Shown: positions 1-6,091 of the stretch, piece after piece
How the letters are laid out: each line of letters opens with the position of its first letter
Numbering within the stretch: the first letter of the stretch is position 1
NCBI GenBank assembly: GCA_904420265.1
Contig: CAJFUU010000165.1
Span: 1-9,905 of the forward strand
Length of the DNA stretch: 9,905 nt
DNA from: an uncultured Clostridia bacterium
GTDB taxonomy: Bacteria > Bacillota > Clostridia > Christensenellales > Aristaeellaceae
Direction of reading: 5' to 3'
Notes under the pieces: model-generated
The model's database searches: none
What the model was told of the DNA's origin: nothing
What the model saw: the letters and a program-made list of their open reading frames with translations, nothing else
Position numbers and translations under genes: made by a program

Positions 1-341
1 GCGCATCCATTCCCCAACGCTCGACCCCAAAGCGCATGCCGGCAATGCCGGAAAGTCCTGTGCCCCGCTCCCAGCGGTCAACGGCTTCCCCGCCACAGGC
101 GCGCGTTCCGCCTGTGGCCTTCGCTCGCTTCTGTCGCTTTTGGCGATGAGCGCGCCGGTTTTTTGCGCATGCATGTTGCATTCCCTCTTCGCCGCCAAGG
201 CATCGCCCGATTTCGCAAAGCGCCGCGCGTTCGCTCGATGCTCCGCTCCCTCCCCAGGGCAGGGGCAGGCTGTTTCACACACCCAAACAAGCGCGTTTGC
301 CCGCAAGGCGATGTATTTTCGCCGTTCTCACCCCGCTTCGG
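1..341. other. Gene-free stretch downstream of the Noc-like gene
   Basis: I see no gene with a credible start, ribosome binding site and recognisable protein here; the open frames are low-complexity and rich in Arg, Ala and Pro. The one clear structure is a perfect 10-bp inverted repeat with a 7-base loop at 92-118 (arms 92-101 and 109-118). It has no T-run on either side, so it is not a standard intrinsic terminator. I could not identify a terminator for the minus-strand Noc-like gene that ends at 342. Confidence 0.5.
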
Positions 342-1160
342 TTACCGCCCGCCCGGCGCGCCCAACGCTTCCGGCGCGAGCGCGGGATGCACGCTTTCGG
401 GCAGCGTCACGGTGATTTCAATGCGTCCGGGCAGGCGCGTCACCCGCGAGGCGGCAGGCACGCCCAGGGCGTTCAGTTGCCGCACGGTATTGAGCACGGC
501 GTTGACAAACATGCGCCCATCGCGGAACAGGCGCGTCACATGCCGCCGTGGTTGGGGCGGTTCCTCCTGGGCAAGTTGCTCGACAAGCGCCTCCAAACGG
601 CGCACGCTCATATTCTCGCGACCGGCCCGGCGCGCCGCTTCAAGCTGGCGCGCGGTGTCCGGCAGCTTCAAAAGGGCGCGAGCGTGGCGCTCGCTCAACG
701 CCGGCGTGCTTCTCAAAAGCGCGCGCACCTCTGCCGGCAGCTTCAAAAGCCGCAAGCGGTTGGCAATCGCCGAGGGACTGCGGCCCAAGCGGCGAGCGAG
801 TTCCTCCTGCGTAATGCCGTGCTCGCGCAGGATGGCGCGATAGGCCTCCGCTTCCTCCAGATAGTGCAGGTCCTCGCGCGCAATGTTTTCAATCAGCGCC
901 ATCAGACGGCTCTCCAAATCGTCCGCTTCCAGCACCACGCAAGGGGCGCTCTTCCACGCCAACAGGCGCAATGCCCGCAGGCGACGCTCGCCGGCAATGA
1001 GTTCATAGCCGCTGTTCACGCGACGCACCACCAGCGGCGAAAGCAGGCCGTAACGGGCGATGGACGCGGCCAAGGCGCGGATGTCCGCCTCTACAAAGCG
1101 CTTTCGCGGATTGCGCGGGTTGGGCGCTAGCTGGGAAACTTCCACGCGCACGGTTTGCAA
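342..1160 (-). CDS. Noc-like ParB-family DNA-binding protein
   Basis: A 272-aa cytosolic ParB/Noc/Spo0J-family protein. In this family a CTP-binding N-domain and a central helix-turn-helix form sliding clamps on specific DNA sites; ParB acts in chromosome segregation and Noc in nucleoid occlusion of division. Visible: the CTP-site motif GERRLRA (57-63), the ENIAREDLH box (91-99), an HTH at about 116-142 (ITQEELARRLGRSPSAIANR), and a C-terminal domain from about 208. IANRLRLLKLP, SERHARALL and FVNAVLNTVRQL recall Noc more than Spo0J (recalled family patterns, not a search). The start is TTG at 1160: GGGGAGG lies 8 bases upstream and a promoter sits at 1218-1246, which excludes longer in-frame extensions. 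With this start the N-terminal amphipathic membrane helix of Noc is missing. No parA/soj, rsmG or mnmG neighbour is in the window. The alternative is a plain ParB-type partition protein. Confidence 0.88.
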   Translation of the reverse strand: MQTVRVEVSQLAPNPRNPRKRFVEADIRALAASIARYGLLSPLVVRRVNSGYELIAGERRLRALRLLAWKSAPCVVLEADDLESRLMALIENIAREDLHYLEEAEAYRAILREHGITQEELARRLGRSPSAIANRLRLLKLPAEVRALLRSTPALSERHARALLKLPDTARQLEAARRAGRENMSVRRLEALVEQLAQEEPPQPRRHVTRLFRDGRMFVNAVLNTVRQLNALGVPAASRVTRLPGRIEITVTLPESVHPALAPEALGAPGGR

Positions 1161-1217
1161 ATCGGCCGCCTCCCCGTTTGAACTTCCCGGCTCTGCCGGG
1201 CGCGGCCCCGCCGCCGT

Positions 1218-1246
1218 ATTATATATGAGGCCGAAAGGGCGGACAA
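1218..1246 (-). promoter_or_regulatory. Promoter of the Noc-like gene
   Basis: On the minus strand, -35 TTGTCC (1241-1246), a 17-base spacer and a perfect -10 TATAAT (1218-1223). Transcription should start near 1211, giving a leader of about 50 nt. The leader holds a perfect 6-bp hairpin with a 3-base loop (1186-1200) just before the Shine-Dalgarno GGGGAGG, so ribosome access could depend on that fold. The promoter position supports the TTG start at 1160. Confidence 0.75.
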
Positions 1247-1283
1247 CCCTCGGCGCGGCAATTTTTTCCGCTGGATGGGATAC

Positions 1284-1302
1284 AAAAGGCGCAGCCGCCT
1301 TT
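1284..1302 (-). terminator. Hairpin with short T-run, minus direction
   Basis: A perfect 7-bp stem (1285-1291 with 1296-1302) around a 4-base loop. Read on the minus strand, four T residues (1284-1287) end it, three of them inside the stem. It lies upstream of the Noc-like promoter and could insulate it from incoming minus-strand transcription. No gene is seen that it would terminate, so the role is uncertain. Confidence 0.3.
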
Positions 1303-1303
1303 G

Positions 1304-1338
1304 CCGGCGCGGCAACCGCGACGCGCGCCGGAATTTTT
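1304..1338 (+). terminator. Hairpin followed by T5, plus direction
   Basis: An 8-bp GC-only stem (1304-1311 with 1324-1331), a 12-base loop, then AATTTTT. The form suits an intrinsic terminator for plus-strand transcripts, or antisense transcripts leaving the Noc-like gene, but no plus-strand gene lies upstream. Confidence 0.35.
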
Positions 1339-1712
1339 AATGCAAAGGCTCAACCGTTTTGAGAAATCCCGCGCCGCCCCTCCCCAAACGGCGCGCCGCG
1401 AAAGCGTATGGCGGCAGGCCCTTCGGCGCGGCCGCGCAATCTGCGGCCCTTTCCTCTTGAAAAATTCCCGTTTCGGGCGCGATTACTCGGCAACGCCAAA
1501 AAAACACGGCGTTCGCAGCAAGTTCCGGCGCAAAACGCATGTCTTTTGCAAACGCGCTGGCCGGCGTCTGCGGCGAAAATGAACGAGCGGCAACAGAACC
1601 GCATGCAACGCATCCGCAGCAGGTTCCGGGCCGGCTTTGGCTGTCCCGTCCGGCGTTTTCCAACGGAATATGTTCAAATTTAACAAATGATTGAAAATCG
1701 GCCCGTCCCCCG
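1339..1712. other. Gene-free stretch before the ncRNA promoter
   Basis: No supportable gene. Open frames exist on both strands but lack ribosome binding sites and recognisable sequence. A 15-base direct repeat with one mismatch occurs at 1514-1528 and 1615-1629 (CGCAGCA[A/G]GTTCCGG), 101 bases apart. Otherwise I see only GC-rich non-coding DNA that becomes AT-richer just before the promoter at 1713. Confidence 0.45.
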
Positions 1713-1741
1713 TTGACAGCGCCATGCGCGCCTGCTATAAT
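1713..1741 (+). promoter_or_regulatory. Consensus sigma-A promoter with extended -10
   Basis: A perfect -35 TTGACA (1713-1718), exactly 17 bases, and a perfect -10 TATAAT (1736-1741) preceded by TGC, the extended -10 motif. It is the strongest promoter in the window. No protein gene follows for 600 bases; what follows is a foldable RNA starting at about A1748. That combination is typical of abundant housekeeping small RNAs. Confidence 0.85.
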
Positions 1742-1747
1742 AGGCCC

Positions 1748-1945
1748 AGAGGTTATCCTGTGGTGTGCGCCACGCCAATGCTTTTACCCACAGATTCGTA
1801 AAAGGATTCCGGGTCGGTTACGCGGATGTCATGCCCCCGATTGTATCGCCAGGGGAAGGCAGCAAGCGGCCGCAGGTCTCCGCCCTGCCTGAGCGGCGGG
1901 TGAAAAAGCAACGGCGAACGGCACTTGCGGGATAATTCATTTTTT
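1748..1945 (+). ncRNA. Rod-shaped structured RNA, 6S-RNA-like
   Basis: Predicted transcript of about 198 nt from +1 near 1748 to a T6 run at 1940-1945. The two ends pair into a long interrupted rod: 1751-1763 with 1925-1937 (13 pairs, six of them G-U), 1765-1768 with 1921-1924, 1773-1776 with 1913-1916, 1779-1785 with 1904-1910, and 1786-1789 with 1898-1901. Inside lies a large open region (about 1790-1821 and 1874-1897), then a small stem 1822-1825/1870-1873, then an apical hairpin (1832-1838 with 1853-1861, two bulged A). A terminal stem, central bubble and apical stem at 180-200 nt is the architecture of 6S RNA, which traps sigma-A RNA polymerase by mimicking an open promoter. Competing local hairpins also exist (1758-1763/1788-1793 and 1781-1787/1798-1804); 6S RNA is known to refold on release. 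The class is inferred from shape, length and promoter. SRP RNA, tmRNA and RNase P RNA motifs were looked for and not found. Confidence 0.5.
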
Positions 1946-2201
1946 GGGGCGGCGGGCGCATTGCTCGCCGCCTCAGGATATTAACAAAGTCAACAGACTG
2001 CCAGAGCGATGAAAAGCCTGCAAGACAAGGAAGCAAACTTGCTGACAAGGGAACTTACACGGACGTAAGTAACCGCAGGCTGCAAGCAAAGCTGACGCAG
2101 GAAGCAAAAATTTCACTGATTTCTCGTTTTTCAGGGCAATTTTTGCGTTTGCGGGGTTTGTCAGTGCTCTGAGGCGGCGGGCGCATTGCTCGTCGCCTCA
2201 A
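1944..2201. repeat. 258-bp element with long palindromic inverted ends
   Basis: A 25-bp palindromic hairpin occurs twice with one mismatch, at 1948-1972 and 2173-2197 (10-bp stem, GCATT loop). The adjoining inner sequences 1971-1988 and 2157-2174 are also inverted repeats (18 positions, two A-C mismatches, three G-U), so the ends as a whole pair over about 45 positions (1944-1988 with 2157-2201). The interior contains a second strong hairpin at 2104-2146 (9-bp perfect outer stem plus CTGA/TCAG inside) and the short palindrome CTTAC...GTAAG. There is no transposase or convincing protein frame, and no clear target-site duplication. It could be a MITE-like non-autonomous element or a structured RNA. 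It begins in the T-run that ends the candidate 6S-like RNA. Confidence 0.6.
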
Positions 2202-2307
2202 TCTCTTCTTAAAACATTCAAGACATATTGCGTCCCGGAGAGGCAAATTCGTACCCAAAGTTTTACCCATCTAAGAAAATTACCAGACACACACCATACG
2301 CGCGCCC

Positions 2308-2338
2308 TATACAATGGAATCACCCCAAAGAAAAGGAG
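2308..2338 (+). promoter_or_regulatory. Weak promoter and RBS of the GDPD gene
   Basis: TATACAAT at 2308-2315 gives a five-of-six -10 (TACAAT, 2310-2315), but the bases 17 upstream (ACACAC) do not resemble a -35, so an activator may be needed or the promoter may lie elsewhere. The ribosome binding site AGGAGAG (2334-2340) stands 8-10 bases before the ATG at 2349 and fixes that start. Confidence 0.35.
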
Positions 2339-2348
2339 AGAGGATTCC

Positions 2349-4220
2349 ATGAAAAAGCTGCTTACCCTCGCGGCGCTTATCCTGAGCGTCGCCCTGCCGG
2401 CGCTTGCCGTGGCCGAAGAAGCGGCCCCGACGCCGGAGCCCGTCCCTGCGGAGGAGACCATGGCCTACACGCAGGTCTACGAGCCGGAAACTACCTTCGT
2501 GCTTTCCTCCACAGTGGCCTGGAACGCGGATGCCAGCGTTCTTGAGGTCGCGGGCGCGGATGTCCGTCCCGCCACCGCCCTTGTCTATGTGGACGCCAAC
2601 CTGCGCGTTCTCGACGCCGCCGGCAATCTCATCGCCGAGACGCTCGACGAGTACGTGACCGCCACCGCCGGCACGATCATCCCGGCGCTGCACGTATCCG
2701 ATGAAGAGACCGCCGCCGCCCTCAAATTCTACCTGATTGAGTCCGGCCTGGGCGACGTGTTCGTCGTCGCCTCGCATGAAAACGCGGCGCTGGTGAAGGA
2801 CGTGGCCAGTCTCAACCCCGTGCGCGGCATGGTGGACTTCCGCGATATCGTGGAGGCTGACGAGGATGTGCTGGACGAGATCATTGCCGCCACCAACGGC
2901 AGCCACGCCAAGGTGTGCCTGATTTCCGAGGCCATCGCCACAGAGGAAAACGTACAATACCTGCAGGGCCGCTGTTCCACGGTGTGGGTGGCCGCTTCCT
3001 CGAATACCGCTGCGCTGCTTGCGCAGTACACCAACGGCGCAAACGGCGTGCTGGTAGACGACTATCAGGCCGCCGTCGAGGCGCTTGCCTTCTTCAGCGA
3101 CGACGCCCCCTCGATTCTGCGCCCCTCGCTGATCGTCGGCCATCGCGGCATGCCCAGCGAATACATTGAGAACACCACCCTTTCCGCCATTGGCGCTTAC
3201 GCCGCCGGCGCGGACTCCATTGAAAACGATATTCACCTGACCGCCGACCGCGAAATCATCATCAATCACGATGAGTCCCTCGCCCGGCTCTTTAACCGGC
3301 CGGATGTGGAAAACCTCAACATCCTCACACTGGATGAAATTCTCGCCATCCCCTTTGTCAACGACACGGACACCGGCGTGCAGGCCGCCAACAACCAAGG
3401 CGCGGACGAATCCCGCTACGGCTACATCCGCTATCTGTCTTCACAGCGCATGCCTACCCTGCGCGAGTTCTTCGATCTTTTCAGGGACAGCGAGGTGGTG
3501 CATGACACCGAGATCAAAACCAACGATCCCGCCATCGTCATAGCCCTGCGCAATCTGGTGAATGAATACGACAATTTCGGCGAGCTGTTTACCATTTCCT
3601 TCAACGTCAACATTCTTGAAGAAATGTACGCCTCCTGGCCGGAAATGTCCGTGGGCGCGCTGGGCATGGAAGGCTACGCCGAGGAAGGCTCCAACCTGCC
3701 GATGTACCAGCCTTACGGCGAAATGATTGAAAGCGGCGAAGCCACCGTGGAAGAGTGCGTGGCCATGCTTTACGCCGAGCTGGACAAGTGGAACGCCACC
3801 TACAACCCGGCTACAAACTTTTCCTATGAAGTGGTTTGCGCCGGCCGTCACCGCGGCCTGACCGTCTGGCCGTGGACCTACAACGATCCCGAAACGTTCG
3901 CCGATGCCTACCTGCGCGGCGTTTATGGCCTGACCACCAATTTCTCCTATTGGGCCAGCGATTTCATCGTGGACATCGACGCGGAAAACGCGACCATCGC
4001 CGCCGGCGCGGAGTTGCCCGCCCCCACCGTCACTACCCAGAACGGGCGTCAGGTAACCGTGGACGGCCTGGAGGCCATCGTGCTGGAGGGCGCGCTGGAT
4101 AGCGAGGGCGAGGTCCTGGCAATCTACCGTCTTAAGCAGGATCTGGTAATCGAAGGCACTGCTTACGGCAGCTACTATCTCTATTCCAATCCCTTCACCG
4201 TAACGGTAACGGCGGCGTAA
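2349..4220 (+). CDS. Secreted glycerophosphodiester phosphodiesterase-family protein
   Basis: A 623-aa exported protein. A signal peptide (1-22, cleavage near AVA|EE) leads an N-terminal region of about 30-255 and then a GDPD TIM barrel from about 260 to 540. GDPDs hydrolyse glycerophosphodiesters to glycerol-3-phosphate and an alcohol. The active-site signature is intact: HRG (265-267), EN (274-275), ExD (E292, D294), HD (307-308), EIK (388-390), and the late barrel motif WPWTYND (507-513). A C-terminal tail of about 545-623 looks beta-rich. The N-terminal region ends with NGANGVLVDD, which resembles the last barrel strand of a GDPD, so it may be a degenerate second half-barrel. The whole is much longer than single-domain bacterial GDPDs (about 240-300 aa). 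It stands alone, with a terminator-like hairpin just downstream. The substrate may be phospholipid head groups or teichoic acid, but the sequence does not decide this. Confidence 0.88.
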   Translation: MKKLLTLAALILSVALPALAVAEEAAPTPEPVPAEETMAYTQVYEPETTFVLSSTVAWNADASVLEVAGADVRPATALVYVDANLRVLDAAGNLIAETLDEYVTATAGTIIPALHVSDEETAAALKFYLIESGLGDVFVVASHENAALVKDVASLNPVRGMVDFRDIVEADEDVLDEIIAATNGSHAKVCLISEAIATEENVQYLQGRCSTVWVAASSNTAALLAQYTNGANGVLVDDYQAAVEALAFFSDDAPSILRPSLIVGHRGMPSEYIENTTLSAIGAYAAGADSIENDIHLTADREIIINHDESLARLFNRPDVENLNILTLDEILAIPFVNDTDTGVQAANNQGADESRYGYIRYLSSQRMPTLREFFDLFRDSEVVHDTEIKTNDPAIVIALRNLVNEYDNFGELFTISFNVNILEEMYASWPEMSVGALGMEGYAEEGSNLPMYQPYGEMIESGEATVEECVAMLYAELDKWNATYNPATNFSYEVVCAGRHRGLTVWPWTYNDPETFADAYLRGVYGLTTNFSYWASDFIVDIDAENATIAAGAELPAPTVTTQNGRQVTVDGLEAIVLEGALDSEGEVLAIYRLKQDLVIEGTAYGSYYLYSNPFTVTVTAA

Positions 4221-4231
4221 GGAAAAACGAC

Positions 4232-4273
4232 GGCCCGGGCGGAAGGCGCCAGCCTCTCGCCTGGGCCTGGCTT
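4232..4273 (+). terminator. Terminator-like hairpin after the GDPD gene
   Basis: A 10-bp stem with one G-T pair (4232-4241 with 4258-4267) enclosing a second stem AGGC/GCCT (4244-4247, 4252-4255). It begins 12 bases after the stop codon. The T-run is poor (TGGCTTT), so termination may be incomplete. Confidence 0.55.
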
Positions 4274-4326
4274 TGCGCCACGGAGGCTCTGGAATAAGCG
4301 CGGCGCTGTCAAAGCGGGGTTCCGGA

Positions 4327-4355
4327 TTGACAGACAGGGCAATTTGTGCTATGCT
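4327..4355 (+). promoter_or_regulatory. Promoter of the GNAT gene
   Basis: A perfect -35 TTGACA (4327-4332), a 17-base spacer, and -10 TATGCT (4350-4355) preceded by TGC as an extended -10. The start should fall near 4362, leaving a leader of about 85 nt before the ATG at 4447. It overlaps any longer in-frame start of the acetyltransferase, which supports the shorter protein. Confidence 0.75.
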
Positions 4356-4388
4356 TTTCAGAAAGAAACGGGTGCGCACCTACCGGCA

Positions 4389-4413
4389 GTCAGGCGATTG
4401 GCCTGGCTTTTTT
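4389..4413 (+). terminator. Intrinsic terminator-like hairpin inside the GNAT leader
   Basis: A 7-bp stem (4389-4395 with 4401-4407, one G-U) with a 5-base loop is followed directly by T6 (4408-4413). It lies between the promoter and the GNAT start, so most transcripts could stop here unless it is prevented from forming. The leader also has a self-complementary GGTGCGCACC (4371-4380) upstream. This is the layout of a transcription attenuator; the trigger is unknown. Alternatively the promoter makes a roughly 50-nt RNA and the gene is read at low level. Confidence 0.5.
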
Positions 4414-4446
4414 CTTTCCCCCATTTTTGTGAAGGAGTGCTTGCGT

Positions 4447-4911
4447 ATGTTTTTTCAGGAGCTGAGCCTGCGAAATGAAGCGGAAATCTTTGCGGTAATC
4501 CGCACGGCCTTCGCCGTGCCGCCGTGGAACGACGACTGGCGCGACGAGGCCTCGTTCCACGCCTACCTTGTAGACATCCTTGGAAACCGGAACTCCCTTG
4601 GGTTGGGCCTGTGGTATGGCGGCGCGCTGATCGCATTGGCCCTGGGAAGGGTGAAGCATTGGTTTGACGGAATAGAATACTGCATAGACGATCTTTGCGT
4701 GCGTCCGGACAATCAAGAGCGCGGCGTCGGCTCCGCCTTGCTGCGTCACATTCGCGAATACGCCTGTGAAAAGGGCTTTCAGCGGGTTTCGCTTTCCACC
4801 AACCGCACCGCGCCGGCCTATGCATTTTACAGAAAAAACGGCTTTATAGAAGCGTCAGAGCGCGCTTGCATGGTCATGCGCTGTGCGCCCGGGCCTTTTC
4901 ATGGCGCTTAA
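4447..4911 (+). CDS. GNAT-family N-acetyltransferase
   Basis: A 154-aa cytosolic acetyltransferase that should use acetyl-CoA to modify an amine. The acetyl-CoA pyrophosphate loop QERGVG (90-95) matches the Q/R-x-x-G-x-G/A motif, following strand IDDLCVRP (80-87). The C-terminal PAYAFYRKNGF (123-133) supplies the usual catalytic Tyr (Y128). The N-terminal PPWNDDW (25-31) and the spacing suggest the subgroup often labelled aminoglycoside 6'-N-acetyltransferase-like, but the substrate cannot be read from sequence. The start is ATG 4447, with AAGGAG (4432-4437) 9 bases upstream; the frame is open upstream but overlaps the promoter. It is a single-gene unit whose leader hairpin with a U-run suggests regulation by attenuation, a pattern known for some antibiotic-inducible genes. 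Resistance is only a hypothesis. Confidence 0.88.
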   Translation: MFFQELSLRNEAEIFAVIRTAFAVPPWNDDWRDEASFHAYLVDILGNRNSLGLGLWYGGALIALALGRVKHWFDGIEYCIDDLCVRPDNQERGVGSALLRHIREYACEKGFQRVSLSTNRTAPAYAFYRKNGFIEASERACMVMRCAPGPFHGA

Positions 4912-4947
4912 AATTCCGCCCCGCCTTTGCGCGGCGGAGCCGGAATT
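4912..4947. terminator. Hairpin between convergent genes
   Basis: Outer stem 4912-4918 with 4941-4947 (7 bp) and inner stem 4921-4925 with 4933-4937 (5 bp), immediately after the GNAT stop codon. On the minus strand it is followed by ATTTTAAG, so it may mainly end transcripts of the PG-binding protein gene (ending at 5081) while also stopping GNAT transcripts. The 133 bases between it and 5081 show no gene. Confidence 0.5.
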
Positions 4948-5080
4948 CTGTCAAAACAGGGCTTCCCCGGAACCTTCCAAACGCGCGGGCGCTCAGAAAG
5001 AAGTCGGCGCGATGAACCCGGGCCCAAAAGCGGCCGCCTCGAAGGCGTTTGCCTATAAATTGCCTGTGCGGGCGTATCTT

Positions 5081-5887
5081 TTATTCCTGCTCCGCCGCAG
5101 CGGCGGGGAAATCCTCCGCGTAGAGGGCGTGCTGGAAATCGTCGTCGGCCACGCCGGAATCGTCAAAATCCGCCGCCTGCCGCGCTGCACGCACGGCGGC
5201 CTCGGTGTTGCGGCCGAAAATGCCGTCCGCGTCATCGTCCAGATAACCCAGTTCGATCAGGCGCGTCTGCAGCGCAACCACGTCTTCGCCGCGGCTGCCG
5301 CTGGCCAGTTCAGGATAGACGACGCGCTCTTCCAGCAGGAAATAGCGGCTGATCTGTTCGCCATCCGCGCAGTACGTCAACACCAGATAGACGGGCTCGG
5401 CATCCTCGCCGGCGTCAAAGCGCTTGTAAAGCGTTCCCGTCTCGCCGCCCTCAAGCGTCACGCCGTAATTCCCGGCAATTTCCGCGTCCATAAGCTGGTA
5501 GCCCGCCGCCTGCCGTCCGTCCGCGCTTTCCACCGTCAGCCAAAAGGCGTTTTGCGGCACGATGGCGACGCCGCTTTCGTTGGCGATGGTAATTTGCGCC
5601 CCGGCTTCGGCGCCATCCAGCTTGTAAAGGCGGCCGTAGTTTTCCTGGAAATAGGCGGGCGAGAGATAGTTGTCCAGCGTCAGCGCCAGGGACACGGTTT
5701 CATAGTCCTCTTCGCTGGCGCTGCGGCGCGGCGAGCCGTCGGAAAGCACCTCGGCTTCGAAAGCGCAGGCCTCGCCCAAGCGGTAGGGGTTATCGCGCGC
5801 GCCCTTGTCCGCCTCTTCGGCAAAGGAAGGCAGCGCTGTCAGACACAGCGCCATCAACGTCAGCGCGCAGATGATTTTGCGTTTCAT
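5081..5887 (-). CDS. Secreted protein with C-terminal peptidoglycan-binding domain
   Basis: A 268-aa exported protein. A signal peptide (1-23, PSFA|EE) leads an unrecognised, probably beta-rich domain of about 35-188 (it contains NESGVAIVPQNAFWLTVES, loosely like DUF4352-type Ig folds). A PG_binding_1 domain covers about 192-255: LASGSRGEDVVALQTRLIELGY, then DGIFGRNTEAAVRAARQ. This three-helix domain anchors proteins to cell wall glycan or peptide. No hydrolase motif is visible, so it is probably a wall-bound accessory protein. The usual FQ of the third helix is ARQ here. The start is ATG 5887: GAGGTGG lies about 7 bases upstream and the promoter at 5922-5950 leaves a leader of about 28 nt. 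The frame is open to 5974, but that start lies upstream of the promoter. It is divergent from the diguanylate cyclase gene. Confidence 0.82.
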   Translation of the reverse strand: MKRKIICALTLMALCLTALPSFAEEADKGARDNPYRLGEACAFEAEVLSDGSPRRSASEEDYETVSLALTLDNYLSPAYFQENYGRLYKLDGAEAGAQITIANESGVAIVPQNAFWLTVESADGRQAAGYQLMDAEIAGNYGVTLEGGETGTLYKRFDAGEDAEPVYLVLTYCADGEQISRYFLLEERVVYPELASGSRGEDVVALQTRLIELGYLDDDADGIFGRNTEAAVRAARQAADFDDSGVADDDFQHALYAEDFPAAAAEQE

Positions 5888-5921
5888 GCCCATCCACCTC
5901 TTTGTGTAAGTTGTTTTTTTC

Positions 5922-5950
5922 ATCATAACACAAACCGCAGCGGCCGGCAA
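5922..5950 (-). promoter_or_regulatory. Promoter of the PG-binding protein gene
   Basis: On the minus strand, -35 TTGCCG (5945-5950), 17 bases, then -10 TATGAT (5922-5927) preceded by TGT, an extended -10. The start should be near 5915. A small inverted repeat TTTGC-TT-GCAAA (5964-5975) lies just upstream of the -35 and could be an operator half, though it is short. Confidence 0.65.
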
Positions 5951-6032
5951 GGCCACGGGAAAATTTGCTTGCAAAGGTACAAATACGTCGCAGTAATTTC
6001 CAAAAATTCATTTCAATTTTCGTCATTTGTGC

Positions 6033-6053
6033 GAATTTTTATGTAAAAAATTC
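6033..6053. promoter_or_regulatory. Inverted repeat upstream of the GGDEF gene promoter
   Basis: A perfect 8-bp inverted repeat, GAATTTTT-ATGTA-AAAAATTC, ends ten bases before the -35 at 6063 in the divergent intergenic region. It could be a regulator-binding site or an AT-rich UP element. No family can be assigned. Confidence 0.4.
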
Positions 6054-6062
6054 CTATGGGCG

Positions 6063-6091
6063 TTCACCAAAGTTATAATATGCGTTATAAT
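6063..6091 (+). promoter_or_regulatory. Promoter of the GGDEF gene, with doubled -10
   Basis: TTCACC (6063-6068), 17 bases, TATAAT (6086-6091). A second perfect TATAAT occurs at 6074-6079 as part of a direct repeat GTTATAATA spaced 12 bases apart; its own -35 region is poor. Two overlapping promoters or a start-site choice are possible. The ribosome binding site GGGAGGAG (6111-6118) lies about 10 bases before ATG 6129. Confidence 0.65.

Noticed and set aside
271..286. Possible parS site near the Noc-like gene (TGTTTCAC)
   Set aside because: Only the left half matches the 16-bp parS consensus; the right half has a single matching base. No Noc-type ATTTCCCGGGAAAT site was seen either.
1337..1663. 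Minus-strand 108-aa frame upstream of the ncRNA promoter
   Set aside because: No recognisable sequence, no ribosome binding site, Cys/Arg/Ala-rich composition and several competing overlapping frames.
1851..1870. SRP RNA signature (GGGGAAGGCAGCA resembles the GGAA tetraloop and AGCA loop)
   Set aside because: The required GGTCAGG-type 5' strand before the tetraloop is missing and the flanking pairing does not form helix 8.
2171..2206. GC hairpin followed by a pyrimidine stretch as an intrinsic terminator
   Set aside because: The tract after it is AATCTCTTCTT rather than a T-run, and the same hairpin occurs at the other end of the element without T residues, so it is better explained as a repeat end.
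2307..3398. Long minus-strand open frame (363 aa) inside the GDPD gene, and a similar one at 3441-4379
   Set aside because: They are antisense to a gene with intact catalytic motifs, have Gly/Val/His-rich compositions typical of the opposite strand of GC-rich coding DNA, and lack ribosome binding sites.
5888..5974. Longer start for the PG-binding protein at 5974
   Set aside because: It lies upstream of the promoter at 5922-5950; the signal peptide and Shine-Dalgarno fit ATG 5887.
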